NCBI GenBank assembly: GCA_004293485.1 | Contig: RDYW01000049.1 | Location: forward strand, 1-44,194 | From: Sphingobacteriales bacterium | GTDB lineage: Bacteria; Bacteroidota; Bacteroidia; Sphingobacteriales; Sphingobacteriaceae | Direction: 5' to 3' | Length of the DNA: 44,194 nt | In this document: positions 16,711 to 24,913 of the stretch, piece after piece | Layout of the letters: each line of letters begins with the position of its first letter | How positions within the stretch are numbered: position 1 is the first letter of the stretch | Position numbers and translations under genes: made by a program | The notes under the pieces: generated by a model | Told to the model about the DNA's origin: nothing | Databases searched by the model: none | What the model saw: the letters and a program-made list of their open reading frames with translations, nothing else

Positions 16711-16755
16711 CAAAAATTAGAATATAAACGAGAATTTATGTGATTAAAATCATAT
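16711..16755 (-). promoter_or_regulatory. nirB promoter region with Crp/Fnr-like site
   Basis: The dyad ATGTGAT-TAAA-ATCATAT (16738-16755) has one mismatch between its halves and resembles the GTGAT-N4-ATCAC/ATCAA sites of the Crp/Fnr superfamily. On the minus strand TAATTTTTG (16719-16711) is near the Bacteroidota -7 consensus with one extra T. The dyad centre would then fall about 40 bases upstream of the transcription start, the usual position for activation by this family. The start site itself is inferred. Confidence 0.45.
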
Positions 16756-16840
16756 AATATATATATTTTTATTAAATTAGTAATTTAAAACCTTAAACAA
16801 ATCATAAAATAACGAAATTTTGGAAAAAAAATTATCATTA

Positions 16841-17908
16841 TTATAACATACGTAGTTTATCTAATAAATTTTTATCCCAATTTAGCCCATTTTTTAAAGA
16901 AAAACAGTTATATATTCCTATTTTTTTACAAAAACTTACAGCTTTTTTGCTCCTTAATCCTTTTTGGCAGTAAAAAATATAAAAACTGGAGGACGAAAAC
17001 GTTAATGTATTATTTTTAATAAAGTCATCTAAAATAAAATGAGCACCACCGATATTAAAAACTTCTCGTTCGACCAAAGTACGTACATCAAATAACCTTA
17101 TTTTTTGATTTTTTGCTCTGGCAATAATTTCGAGGGGCGTTAATTCGCTTTGGGCGGATTTTAATGTAAATTTTTTACTGCTTTTAACCCTATTGGATAG
17201 GTTTAGGGTGTATAAAAATGTATTGGATGTTGCCGATAGCGCATTTATACATACCAGTTTATTGCTGGCTACTTCGTGGTTTTCGAGGATAATTTTAAGC
17301 ACTTCGCCCGCCATAAAATTACCTATTAAGCTGGTGGTAATGTTATATGCGCCAATATCGGCACAGCTTTGCAGCGTGTTTTGGCTTTCGGTTTCGGGGA
17401 ATAAACAACGTAAAGTTGCCGAGCCATTGTAATTAAAAACAGTAAAATGCCCTTCGGTTTTGTGTATAGCCCCGTAAACCAATGGTTTATTTAGTACTAC
17501 ACAAGCATCATTGATGAGATAGCGGGTTTCAAAATTATCGGTAGCATCAACAATTATATCGTAAGGTTTTAGCAGTTCTAAAATATTTTGTTCGTCAACT
17601 AAAATTTGGTGCCATTGTATCTCAATAAAAGGGTTTAGCTTACGCAAATGGTTTACGGCAGTTATCGCTTTTTGGTTACCTATATCGTTAAAAGAGTATA
17701 ATTGCTGGCGGTGTAGGTTGCTTAGGCTTATGGTATCAAAATCGGCCACAGCCAAATTACCCACACCTGCACCCGCCAGTGCCTGTAAACAAGGGCAACC
17801 TAAACCGCCTGCACCAACAACCAATACTTTGGCCGTATTAATTTTTTGTTGCCCAGCGTGGGCAATAAATGGGAGTTTTTGGTGGCTTTGGTAGTAGGGG
17901 TTTTTCAT
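16841..17908 (-). CDS. ThiF/MoeB-type adenylyltransferase with C-terminal rhodanese domain
   Basis: A 355-residue fusion. Residues 1-245 are an E1-like adenylating enzyme: nucleotide loop VVGAGGLGCP, DFDTISLSNLHRQ and DATDNFETRYLIND, with a Cys in LQSCADIGAY at the place of the MoeB/ThiF active Cys. Residues 260-355 are a rhodanese domain with RLFDVRTLVEREVF and the persulfide loop YCQKGLRS. Such enzymes adenylate the C-terminal glycine of a MoaD- or ThiS-like protein and pass sulfur to it, for molybdopterin or thiamine. The two CxxC zinc pairs of Escherichia coli MoeB are missing (only one Cys in ATLRCLFP), so the zinc site appears lost. The gene is upstream of nirB on the same strand. Confidence 0.85.
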   Translation of the reverse strand: MKNPYYQSHQKLPFIAHAGQQKINTAKVLVVGAGGLGCPCLQALAGAGVGNLAVADFDTISLSNLHRQQLYSFNDIGNQKAITAVNHLRKLNPFIEIQWHQILVDEQNILELLKPYDIIVDATDNFETRYLINDACVVLNKPLVYGAIHKTEGHFTVFNYNGSATLRCLFPETESQNTLQSCADIGAYNITTSLIGNFMAGEVLKIILENHEVASNKLVCINALSATSNTFLYTLNLSNRVKSSKKFTLKSAQSELTPLEIIARAKNQKIRLFDVRTLVEREVFNIGGAHFILDDFIKNNTLTFSSSSFYIFYCQKGLRSKKAVSFCKKIGIYNCFSLKNGLNWDKNLLDKLRML

Positions 17909-17943
17909 AATTAAGTTTTGTATCCATAAAGAAGATAAAAAAT

Positions 17944-18378
17944 TTAACCCTGTTTGGCTTCCTCTGTTTTACGTTTGGTTATAAATAAAGCAGCTGCGTA
18001 AGTTATAGTTAAACCACTAAAAATTGTACCCGTAATTAAATGCTCTAAATAAATTAAAAAGGTTGAGAAACCCATACCCGAAATTATAATCAAAAAAGCA
18101 TACGTTAAACCAAGTTTATTAATAGAAATTTCGCCTTTAATATTTCTATCAATAATCTCATTTTGTTTACTATGTGCTTGATGTCTAAATTCTTGCTCTT
18201 TTTCTGCTCTGATTTTTAGCCACTCTAAAATATTAGGGTCGATGGCAGATAAGGCTTGAATTTCGGATGCTTCGGGTAGTAAATTATCATCAAAAACTTC
18301 TGTTTGCTCTTGTTGAATCCCTCTGCCGTTTGGGTGATTAATTTGAGTGTTTTTTTTAGATAATGTTTGCTTTGCCAT
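17944..18378 (-). CDS. DUF2335 family small membrane protein
   Basis: A 144-residue protein with a polar N-terminal part and two C-terminal membrane helices (about 88-111 and 114-135). The conserved stretch LPEASEIQALSAIDPNILEWL, with EKEQEFRHQAHSKQ after it, matches DUF2335, a family of small phage- or island-associated membrane proteins of unknown function. The charged helix 50-85 ends just before the membrane. Its ATG overlaps the stop of the upstream 78-residue gene (TAATG), so the two are translated together. Together they sit inside the nitrite/siroheme cluster without an obvious metabolic link, which suggests insertion. Confidence 0.75.
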   Translation of the reverse strand: MAKQTLSKKNTQINHPNGRGIQQEQTEVFDDNLLPEASEIQALSAIDPNILEWLKIRAEKEQEFRHQAHSKQNEIIDRNIKGEISINKLGLTYAFLIIISGMGFSTFLIYLEHLITGTIFSGLTITYAAALFITKRKTEEAKQG

Positions 18379-18614
18379 TAATAAGCTTGCTTTTTTAATT
18401 CAAAGGCTTTTTTATAATCAGAGGCAACATTAGAACCATCTTTTTTTAAATTAATTCTGTCATTTCTTAACGTAGGGATTTCATTATTATACAATTCATT
18501 AATACTTTTTTTAATCTCTACATTACCTGTACGATAATTTCCTGCAAAAGAGTGACCAACATTTTTAAATAAATTGGTTAGAAGCATTTCTATTGAAAAA
18601 ATTAAATTACTCAT
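18378..18614 (-). CDS. Small hypothetical protein coupled to DUF2335 gene
   Basis: A 78-residue protein that I do not recognise. The N-terminus is mildly hydrophobic (LIFSIEMLLTNLFKNVGHSF), the remainder is polar and helix-prone, with many Lys and Asn residues (IKKSINELYNNEIPTLRNDR). No metal or catalytic motif is seen. Its stop overlaps the start of the DUF2335 gene by one base. An upstream 6-bp dyad and the tight coupling suggest a two-gene unit, possibly a toxin-antitoxin or phage-defence pair. That reading is speculative. Confidence 0.6.
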   Translation of the reverse strand: MSNLIFSIEMLLTNLFKNVGHSFAGNYRTGNVEIKKSINELYNNEIPTLRNDRINLKKDGSNVASDYKKAFELKKQAY

Positions 18615-18646
18615 ACTGTTTTATTAATTAATTTTAAAACCATATT

Positions 18647-18665
18647 AACCACAACGTTAGTGGTT
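18647..18665. promoter_or_regulatory. Dyad upstream of the DUF2335 gene pair
   Basis: AACCAC (18647-18652) and GTGGTT (18660-18665) form an inverted repeat around AACGTTA, about 33-51 bases before the small gene start. It could be an operator. No T run follows on either strand, so it is not a terminator. Confidence 0.35.
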
Positions 18666-18795
18666 TAATTTTCAGAAAATCTTAAAACCTTAGAGTCCAT
18701 TAAAAATTATTTATGAAAAACACTCCTTTTAGGTAGTTTTTTTATAAACGAAAATTTTACTTTTTACATCAGGCTGTTCCATTTTTAAAATTCCG

Positions 18796-18820
18796 TTTCA
18801 AATATATGTAATATTTGAGA
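18796..18820. promoter_or_regulatory. Dyad upstream of cobA
   Basis: TTTCAAATAT (18796-18805) is followed after ATGTA by ATATTTGAGA (18811-18820), matching as an inverted repeat at nine of ten positions. A further half, TTTCAAATATA, is at about 18842-18852. The interval 18615-18967 carries no gene. Whether the dyad serves cobA or the DUF2335 pair is open; AT-rich sequence gives such dyads by chance. Confidence 0.3.
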
Positions 18821-18967
18821 CGAAATAAACTAAAATTATTATTTCAAATATACCATTGTTAGCAATTAATAGCTACACAAAATATTTTGATCATGCTATT
18901 TCATAATCACTATTATAAAATTTATAGCAAATATTAGGCAAATTCCTTTTATGTTTATACTCACAAA

Positions 18968-19696
18968 ATGAATACACATAAAATTATACCCCAATTATAC
19001 GTGGTGGGTGCTGGCCCAGGCGACCCTGAACTGATTACTGTAAAAGCCTATAAAATTTTACAAATAGCCGATGTAGTATTGTACGATAACCTAGCCAATA
19101 AAGAACTGTTAAACCTTTGCCCGCCTAATTGCGAGCATATTTATGTAGGCAAGCAGCCTTATGGCGAATACACCCCACAAGAAAAAATACAGGAATTAAT
19201 AAAAGAAAAAGCTTTTGAAAAAGGCTTGGTAGTGCGTTTAAAGGGTGGCGACCCTTTTATTTTTGGCCGTGGTTTTGAAGAGATTTTGTACGCTCGCAAA
19301 CATGCTATTACCACCCATTTTATACCAGGCATTAGCAGTATGCAAGCCATAGGTTTTGAGGATATTCCGCTTACACACAGGGCAGTAAGCGAAAGCGTAT
19401 GGATAGTTACTGGCACCAAAAAAGATGGTTCGCTATCTAACGATTTAAAATTAGCTATGCAAAGCAACGCCACTGTAGTAATTTATATGGGGATGAAAAA
19501 AATGGCAGAAATTATGGCCACTTACCTTGAAGCTGGCCGTGGCGATATGCCTGCTGCTATTATACAACATGCATCGTTACCGCATAGTAAAAATGTGAAA
19601 GGTAAAGTTAAAGATTTGCTGGCCTTGGCCGAAAGCAAAAAAATTACTTACCCTGCTTTAATAGTTATAGGCAATGTGGTGGATGTGGGGAAGTAA
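18968..19696 (+). CDS. cobA: Uroporphyrinogen-III C-methyltransferase
   Basis: A 242-residue SUMT, which methylates uroporphyrinogen III twice with S-adenosylmethionine to give precorrin-2, the precursor of siroheme and B12. Signature blocks: VVGAGPGDPELITVKAYKIL near residue 12, DVVLYDNLAN, VVRLKGGDPFIFGRGFEE and ITTHFIPGISS. It has only the methyltransferase domain, without the dehydrogenase/ferrochelatase of CysG. It lies in divergent orientation to the nitrite cluster and most likely supplies siroheme for NirB. The dehydrogenase/chelatase gene is not in the window. Confidence 0.95.
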   Translation: MNTHKIIPQLYVVGAGPGDPELITVKAYKILQIADVVLYDNLANKELLNLCPPNCEHIYVGKQPYGEYTPQEKIQELIKEKAFEKGLVVRLKGGDPFIFGRGFEEILYARKHAITTHFIPGISSMQAIGFEDIPLTHRAVSESVWIVTGTKKDGSLSNDLKLAMQSNATVVIYMGMKKMAEIMATYLEAGRGDMPAAIIQHASLPHSKNVKGKVKDLLALAESKKITYPALIVIGNVVDVGK

Positions 19697-20001
19697 AAAT
19701 TATTTAATAAATAGTTTAGGGCATACCAAACGCTAATTATTAGTGCTTAAAGCCATCAAAATGGGGGTACTAAAAAATGCCATTTTTCTTATTTAAAAGC
19801 TTTAAACTATTGCCAACATAAGTAATTATTTCGATATTAATATTGGAAGGTTTTACACAATAAGTTATTTAAACATATTTAATAATTTAGCCAATATGCA
19901 TAGTTATGTGCAAGCTTAGCGAAAACCTACACCGATATACAATCCGAAAAATAACAAAAATTAAAATCGTAAATTTGAAACTTAACGAACTAACAAAATA
20001 A
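19697..20001. other. Interval between cobA and the restriction enzyme gene
   Basis: 305 AT-rich bases without a gene. The only clear element is TAAATTTG at 19970-19977, an exact TAnnTTTG promoter match, 25-32 bases before the start of the restriction-modification gene. No terminator for cobA is visible. Confidence 0.45.
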
Positions 20002-22944
20002 ATGGCATTAAGTTGGAACGAAATAAAAGATAGGGCATTAAATTTCTCAAAAGAATGGGCCAATACTTCAAACGAAGAGGCCGACGCAAAACCTTTTTTA
20101 GTTGAGTTTTTTAATGTGTTTGGCATTAACAGTAAGCGTGTTTCGACCTTTGAACACAGAGTAAAAAAACTGGACGACAAAGACGGTTACATTGACTTGC
20201 TTTGGAAAGGCACCATTTTAATTGAAATGAAAAGTAGAGGCAAAAACCTCGACAAAGCCTACCAACAAGCCAAAGATTATACATACGGGCTAAAACAACA
20301 CGAATTACCCAAATATATTCTCGTTTGCGATTTCGAAAACTTTATACTTTACGACCTTGAAGACCTGTCTGCCGGACAGGCAGGAGATAAAACCGTAGCG
20401 TTTAAATTAAATGATTTGTATAAAAATGTAAATCAATTTGGCCAGCTATTAGGCTATCCTAAAAAGATTTACGCAGCACAAGACCCTGCAAACATTAAAG
20501 CTGCCGAGTTGATGGGTAAGCTTCACGATAGGTTAGAAGAAATTGGCTATAAAGGCCATCCGTTAGAAGTTTACTTGGTTCGTATTCTGTTTTTATTGTT
20601 TGCCGAAGATACTACCATTTTTAACAAACAACAGTTTCAAGAATATGTAGAACAACGAACCACCGAAAACGGCAGCGACCTTGCCGCAAAATTGCAAGAA
20701 GTTTTTCAAGTATTGAACACCCCAAAAGAAAAACGCTTTAAAAATCTTGACGAGCAATTAATTGATTTTCCGTATGTAAACGGGAAACTTTTTGAGGAAA
20801 TATTACCAACAGCAAGTTTTGATGCTAAAATGCGCCAAGCTTTATTGGATTGTTGCTATATGGATTGGAGCAAAATATCGCCAGCCATATTTGGCTCGAT
20901 GTTTCAAAGTGCAATGAACCCCAAAGAACGCAGAAACTTGGGCGCACATTATACCAGCGAAACCAATATCTTAAAATTAATTAAACCAATTTTTTTGGAT
21001 GAGCTTTGGGCCGAGTTTGAGAAAGTAAACAATGACCCAAAAAAACTCACACACTTTCACAATAAAATTTCTTCCCTTCGTTTTTTGGACCCAGCTTGTG
21101 GTTGTGGCAATTTTTTAATTATTACTTATAGAGAAATAAGGCTTTTAGAATTACAAGTTTTAAAAACTTTGAACAAGCTTAATAAGCGAATTCATCAAAT
21201 GGAGTTTATCGATATATCCTTGTTTTTTAAAGTTAACGTTGATAAATTTTACGGCATAGAGTACGAAGAGTTTCCTGCTAGAATTGCAGAAGTGGCAATG
21301 TGGTTGATAGACCATCAAATGAATTTGCATTGCAGCATAGAAACTGGCGAAAAACTTTTTAGAATTCCGCTAGTAAAATCTGCAAAAATTGTACACGGCG
21401 ATGCCTTAAAAACCAATTGGAACAGCTTATTAACAGAAGAAAATACCATAAAAATAAATGCTTATGATGCAGAAATAATAGTGAGTTCGATGGTGCAAGA
21501 GCCTATTGTTAAATATGGTAAAGTAAATTTATTGGTTGACCATTATCAAATTGTAGATGAGTTTTCGGAAACTAAACCCGATACAAATTTTGATTATATT
21601 TTAGGTAATCCTCCTTTTATAGGGTCTAAAATTATGGCACAATCGCAACGCAATTCGGTTGTAAAGGAGTTTGATAACATACAAGGTGCTGGTATTTTAG
21701 ATTATGTAACCGCTTGGTATATTAAAGCGGCAAAATACATACAAAACACAAAAATTAAAGTTGCATTTGTTTCTACAAATTCTATTGTACAAGGCGAGCA
21801 AACCAGCATTCTTTGGGGGCAAATGTTGAACAAATACAAAATCAAAATCCATTTTGCCCACCGCACTTTTAAATGGAGCAACGAAGCAAAAGGTAATGCA
21901 GCAGTATTTTGTATAATAATTGGTTTTGCAAATTTTGATACCCCAAATAAAATTATTTTTGATTACGAAAACATTAAAGGCGAAGCCCACGAAATAAAAG
22001 CAAAAAATATTAATCCGTACCTGGTTGATGCAAAAGATATTTTGATTGTTAAAAAATCTAACCCAATATGCAATGTACCTCAAATTTTTAAAGGAAACCA
22101 ACCAACAGAAGGAGGGTATTTAATTTTGACAGAAGAAGAAAAAATAGAATACTTAAAAAATGAGCCTAAAGGTGAAAAATTTATTAAAAATTTAGTAAGC
22201 GGTAAAGAGTTTTTAAATGGACAAAACAGGTATTGTTTTTGGATAATTGATTCTTTTAATGAATTAAAGCAGTTACCATTATTACAAGATAGAATTAAAA
22301 ATGTAGCAAAAATGAGGCTCGAAAGTACTTTCGAGGATACACGAAAACTTGCAGAAAGACCATTTCAATTTAGAGATTTAAAAAACCCAAAATCGTTTAT
22401 AGTTATACCTGCTACTACCTCTGAAAACAGAAAATATATTCCTTTCGCATTTTTAAATCAAGACTATATACCTAGCAATAGTGTTTACATAATTTCGGAT
22501 GCAAATTTATATCATTTCGGAATTTTAATGTCCTATATGCATATGGCTTGGGTAAAAACAGTTTGTGGTCGTTTAAAAAGTGATTATCGTTACTCAAAAG
22601 ATATTGTTTACAACAATTATCCTTGGCCAGAAAACCCAAATGAGAAACAAGTAAAAGCCATTGAAACAGCTGCACAAAAAGTATTAGATACTAGAATTGA
22701 ATACAAAAGTTACACACTTGCAGAACTTTACAAACATAACGCTATGCCACCAGTTTTAGTAAAAGCACACAACGAGTTAGACAAAGCAGTTGACTTGGCT
22801 TACAGGCCTCAAGCTTTTACAAGCGAAGCCAACCGAATGGTGTTTTTATTTGAACTATACGAAAAATATACAGCAAATTTATTTACTAAATATAAACCAA
22901 ACAAAACGAAAAAAACCATAGCCACAAAAATCGCAAGCACTTAA
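20002..22944 (+). CDS. MmeI-like type II (IIG/IIL) restriction-modification enzyme
   Basis: A 980-residue single-chain endonuclease and adenine methyltransferase. The N-terminal nuclease has the PD-(D/E)xK pattern: Asp65 in GYIDLLW, then Glu75-Met-Lys77 in LIEMKSRGK. A helical connector follows (about 170-320). The methyltransferase has motif I at DPACGCGNF (Asp363) and motif IV NPPF (Asn536) for N6-adenine methylation. The C-terminal target-recognition part ends with SDYRYSKDIVYNNYPWP. No separate methylase or specificity subunit is near, as expected for this class, in which methylation of one strand protects the host. The target site cannot be read from sequence. A palindromic repeat at 20364-20384 adds residues after the LYDLED stretch. 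A plausible defence gene beside the DUF2335 pair. Confidence 0.92.
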   Translation: MALSWNEIKDRALNFSKEWANTSNEEADAKPFLVEFFNVFGINSKRVSTFEHRVKKLDDKDGYIDLLWKGTILIEMKSRGKNLDKAYQQAKDYTYGLKQHELPKYILVCDFENFILYDLEDLSAGQAGDKTVAFKLNDLYKNVNQFGQLLGYPKKIYAAQDPANIKAAELMGKLHDRLEEIGYKGHPLEVYLVRILFLLFAEDTTIFNKQQFQEYVEQRTTENGSDLAAKLQEVFQVLNTPKEKRFKNLDEQLIDFPYVNGKLFEEILPTASFDAKMRQALLDCCYMDWSKISPAIFGSMFQSAMNPKERRNLGAHYTSETNILKLIKPIFLDELWAEFEKVNNDPKKLTHFHNKISSLRFLDPACGCGNFLIITYREIRLLELQVLKTLNKLNKRIHQMEFIDISLFFKVNVDKFYGIEYEEFPARIAEVAMWLIDHQMNLHCSIETGEKLFRIPLVKSAKIVHGDALKTNWNSLLTEENTIKINAYDAEIIVSSMVQEPIVKYGKVNLLVDHYQIVDEFSETKPDTNFDYILGNPPFIGSKIMAQSQRNSVVKEFDNIQGAGILDYVTAWYIKAAKYIQNTKIKVAFVSTNSIVQGEQTSILWGQMLNKYKIKIHFAHRTFKWSNEAKGNAAVFCIIIGFANFDTPNKIIFDYENIKGEAHEIKAKNINPYLVDAKDILIVKKSNPICNVPQIFKGNQPTEGGYLILTEEEKIEYLKNEPKGEKFIKNLVSGKEFLNGQNRYCFWIIDSFNELKQLPLLQDRIKNVAKMRLESTFEDTRKLAERPFQFRDLKNPKSFIVIPATTSENRKYIPFAFLNQDYIPSNSVYIISDANLYHFGILMSYMHMAWVKTVCGRLKSDYRYSKDIVYNNYPWPENPNEKQVKAIETAAQKVLDTRIEYKSYTLAELYKHNAMPPVLVKAHNELDKAVDLAYRPQAFTSEANRMVFLFELYEKYTANLFTKYKPNKTKKTIATKIAST
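20364..20384. repeat. Palindromic repeat inside the restriction-modification gene
   Basis: CCTGTCTGCC followed by GGACAGGCAGG is a near-perfect GC-rich palindrome in an AT-rich gene. It encodes LSAGQAG (about residues 121-128) between LYDLED and DKTVAF, a place where relatives, as I remember them, pass from the strand to the next without such an insert. Similar CCTG...CAGG palindromes occur as dispersed repeats in Bacteroidota; that statement is from memory. Confidence 0.6.
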
Positions 22945-23655
22945 AACAGGTTTGGCAATAATGGCGGTTTAGTGCTAACATAAACATTTGTGCTTTTAAT
23001 TCTCAGCCTTAGAAAGCCCAAAAACTATATGTTTTAAAAAATAGGGTTTACTTCATATTTGTGGCTATTTAGGTAAAGTATTTAAGTATTAGTGATTACG
23101 ATTAGTGAAATAAAATAACCTATAATAAGTATTTTTACTTCTTTCGATGTAAATAAATTAACCCTACTTTGTAGGCAAAACTAAATTTAATTTAGGCTTT
23201 GTTTGAAAGTAATTTTACAAATTTGATACAGTTTTTTTAAATCCCTAAATTTTTTTATTCAAAAAAGTTTTTAAAATTACTAGCCCTACCTGGCTCTTTT
23301 TCTTTTAGCGTTTACAATTCCGATTACCTAAGTTGTTATCCTACTTTCAATCTTCAAATAAAAATTGATTTTTTTTTTGATGTTTTTGTAATTATTGTAG
23401 CTAGATGTATTAATAAAGTGTTTGTTTTGATAAAATTGCAAATAATTATCTATTTTATTAATAATATGTTAGTATAAATTATAAATACTTGCTATAATCA
23501 CATTGCTCTTTGTTTAAAATTTAAGCACTTGTTTTTTAATGACACTTTGATGACAATTAAATGGTAGCTTAGTGTTACTTTTACACTATGTAAAAACAAA
23601 CAAAGTTTCTACAGTTAAAATAGTCCCACACATAATTGGTTTATAATTGGTTAGT
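22945..23655. other. Long gene-free interval after the restriction enzyme gene
   Basis: About 710 AT-rich bases with no convincing frame on either strand. A weak hairpin (AGCC/GGCT at 23281-23294 followed by a T-rich stretch) could end the restriction gene transcript. TACTTTTA at about 23577-23584 resembles a -7 element and could start the transcript that ends in the terminator at 23656-23690. Confidence 0.5.
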
Positions 23656-23690
23656 TTAAGCTCCTTCTCCCCGTTGGAGCTTAACTTTTT
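23656..23690 (+). terminator. Strong plus-strand terminator, possible 3' end of a small RNA
   Basis: TTAAGCTCC (23656-23664) pairs with GGAGCTTAA (23676-23684) around an 11-base C-rich loop, followed by CTTTTTT. The orientation is plus, while gapA ends on the minus strand at 23770 and the reverse reading lacks a T run, so it does not serve gapA. The restriction gene stop is 710 bases upstream. A short independent transcript of roughly 70-110 bases from near 23590 is the simplest explanation. Confidence 0.7.
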
Positions 23691-23769
23691 TATAAGCTTT
23701 TTGTAATCAATACTTTAAGGCAATATTGTATTAAATTAAGATATAAATTTGCTACGCACTAACAATAAC

Positions 23770-24783
23770 TTAATATTTATTGCTGTAATTTTTTTGCATC
23801 AAAATCTCTATAACATCGGCTAAGCGGTTAGCGTAACCAAACTCGTTATCGTACCAACCTACCACTTTAACCAAGCCACCTACAATAGAGGTTAATTGAG
23901 CATCAAATATGCAGGAATGGGGGTTATCAATAATATCCACAGATACAATCGGATCTTCGGTGTATTGCAAAATATCTTTTAAATTTGTTTTGGAGGCAAT
24001 TTTAAAGGCTAAATTTATTTCGGCAATTGTAATAGGGGGTTTTTTAAGAATGCAAGTAAAATCGGTTAACGAACCGTTTAATACTGGCACACGAATACCT
24101 GCTCCGCCCAAGCGGCCTACCAATTGCGGAAAAATATGCGTAATGGCTTTTGCTGCCCCAGTGCTTGTAGGGATAATAGATGCCGACGCTGCCCTTGCTC
24201 GGCGCAAATCGCGGTGTGGTGCATCATGCAAGTTTTGGTCGCCAGTCATCGAGTGTATGGTGGTAATATAGCCATCTTTTATTCCCCAATTATCATCCAA
24301 AATTTTTATTAATGGGGCCACATTATTGGTAGTACACGACGCATTTGAAATTATAGGCTTTTGCCAATCAAAATTTTGGCTATTAATGCCTAGTACAAGG
24401 GTGGGTATATTTTTATCGGCCGATGGTGCGGTAAGTAGTACCTGTTTGGTTCCGGCTATAATATGTTTATGCGCTTGGGTAGTATCTAAAAATTTACCTG
24501 TTGCTTCTATCACAACATCAATTTCTTTTAATTTCCAAGGCAGGTTTTCGGGCTTAGTTTCCGAAAAAACTTCGATAATTTGATTGTTTACAATAAGCGA
24601 TTGATTATCGAATTGTATATCGCCTTTAAAATTACCATGCACACTATCGTATTTTAACAAGTGCGCAAGGGTAGCCGTATTGCAAACATCATTAATAGCC
24701 ACTATACGTATATTTTTTTTTGTTAAAAGGGTGCGCAACACCATTCTTCCTATTCTACCAAAACCATTAATTGCAACTTTCAT
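23770..24783 (-). CDS. gapA: Glyceraldehyde-3-phosphate dehydrogenase, type I
   Basis: A 337-residue NAD-dependent enzyme of glycolysis and gluconeogenesis. The nucleotide loop is NGFGRIGRMV (6-15), with Asp32 in AINDVC favouring NAD. Catalytic Cys150 lies in SNASCTTN, followed by HSMTGDQNLHDAPHRDLRRARAA (split as HSMTGDQNLHD and APHRDLRRARAA) and the substrate loop STGAAKA. The C-terminus has WYDNEFGYANRLAD. After the active site it reads TTNNVAP rather than the more usual TTNCLAP, a harmless variation. It stands alone, 130 bases after the DUF2520 gene. Confidence 0.96.
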   Translation of the reverse strand: MKVAINGFGRIGRMVLRTLLTKKNIRIVAINDVCNTATLAHLLKYDSVHGNFKGDIQFDNQSLIVNNQIIEVFSETKPENLPWKLKEIDVVIEATGKFLDTTQAHKHIIAGTKQVLLTAPSADKNIPTLVLGINSQNFDWQKPIISNASCTTNNVAPLIKILDDNWGIKDGYITTIHSMTGDQNLHDAPHRDLRRARAASASIIPTSTGAAKAITHIFPQLVGRLGGAGIRVPVLNGSLTDFTCILKKPPITIAEINLAFKIASKTNLKDILQYTEDPIVSVDIIDNPHSCIFDAQLTSIVGGLVKVVGWYDNEFGYANRLADVIEILMQKNYSNKY

Positions 24784-24913
24784 GGTACAAAATTATAATA
24801 TTATTGGGTTTACTCAATTTTAACCTATATATAAAGTAAAGTTAAATTTGGTAAATTGTCGTATTTAATTACTCACTTAGTACTAAAAACTACAAAAAAA
24901 GGAAATATAAATT

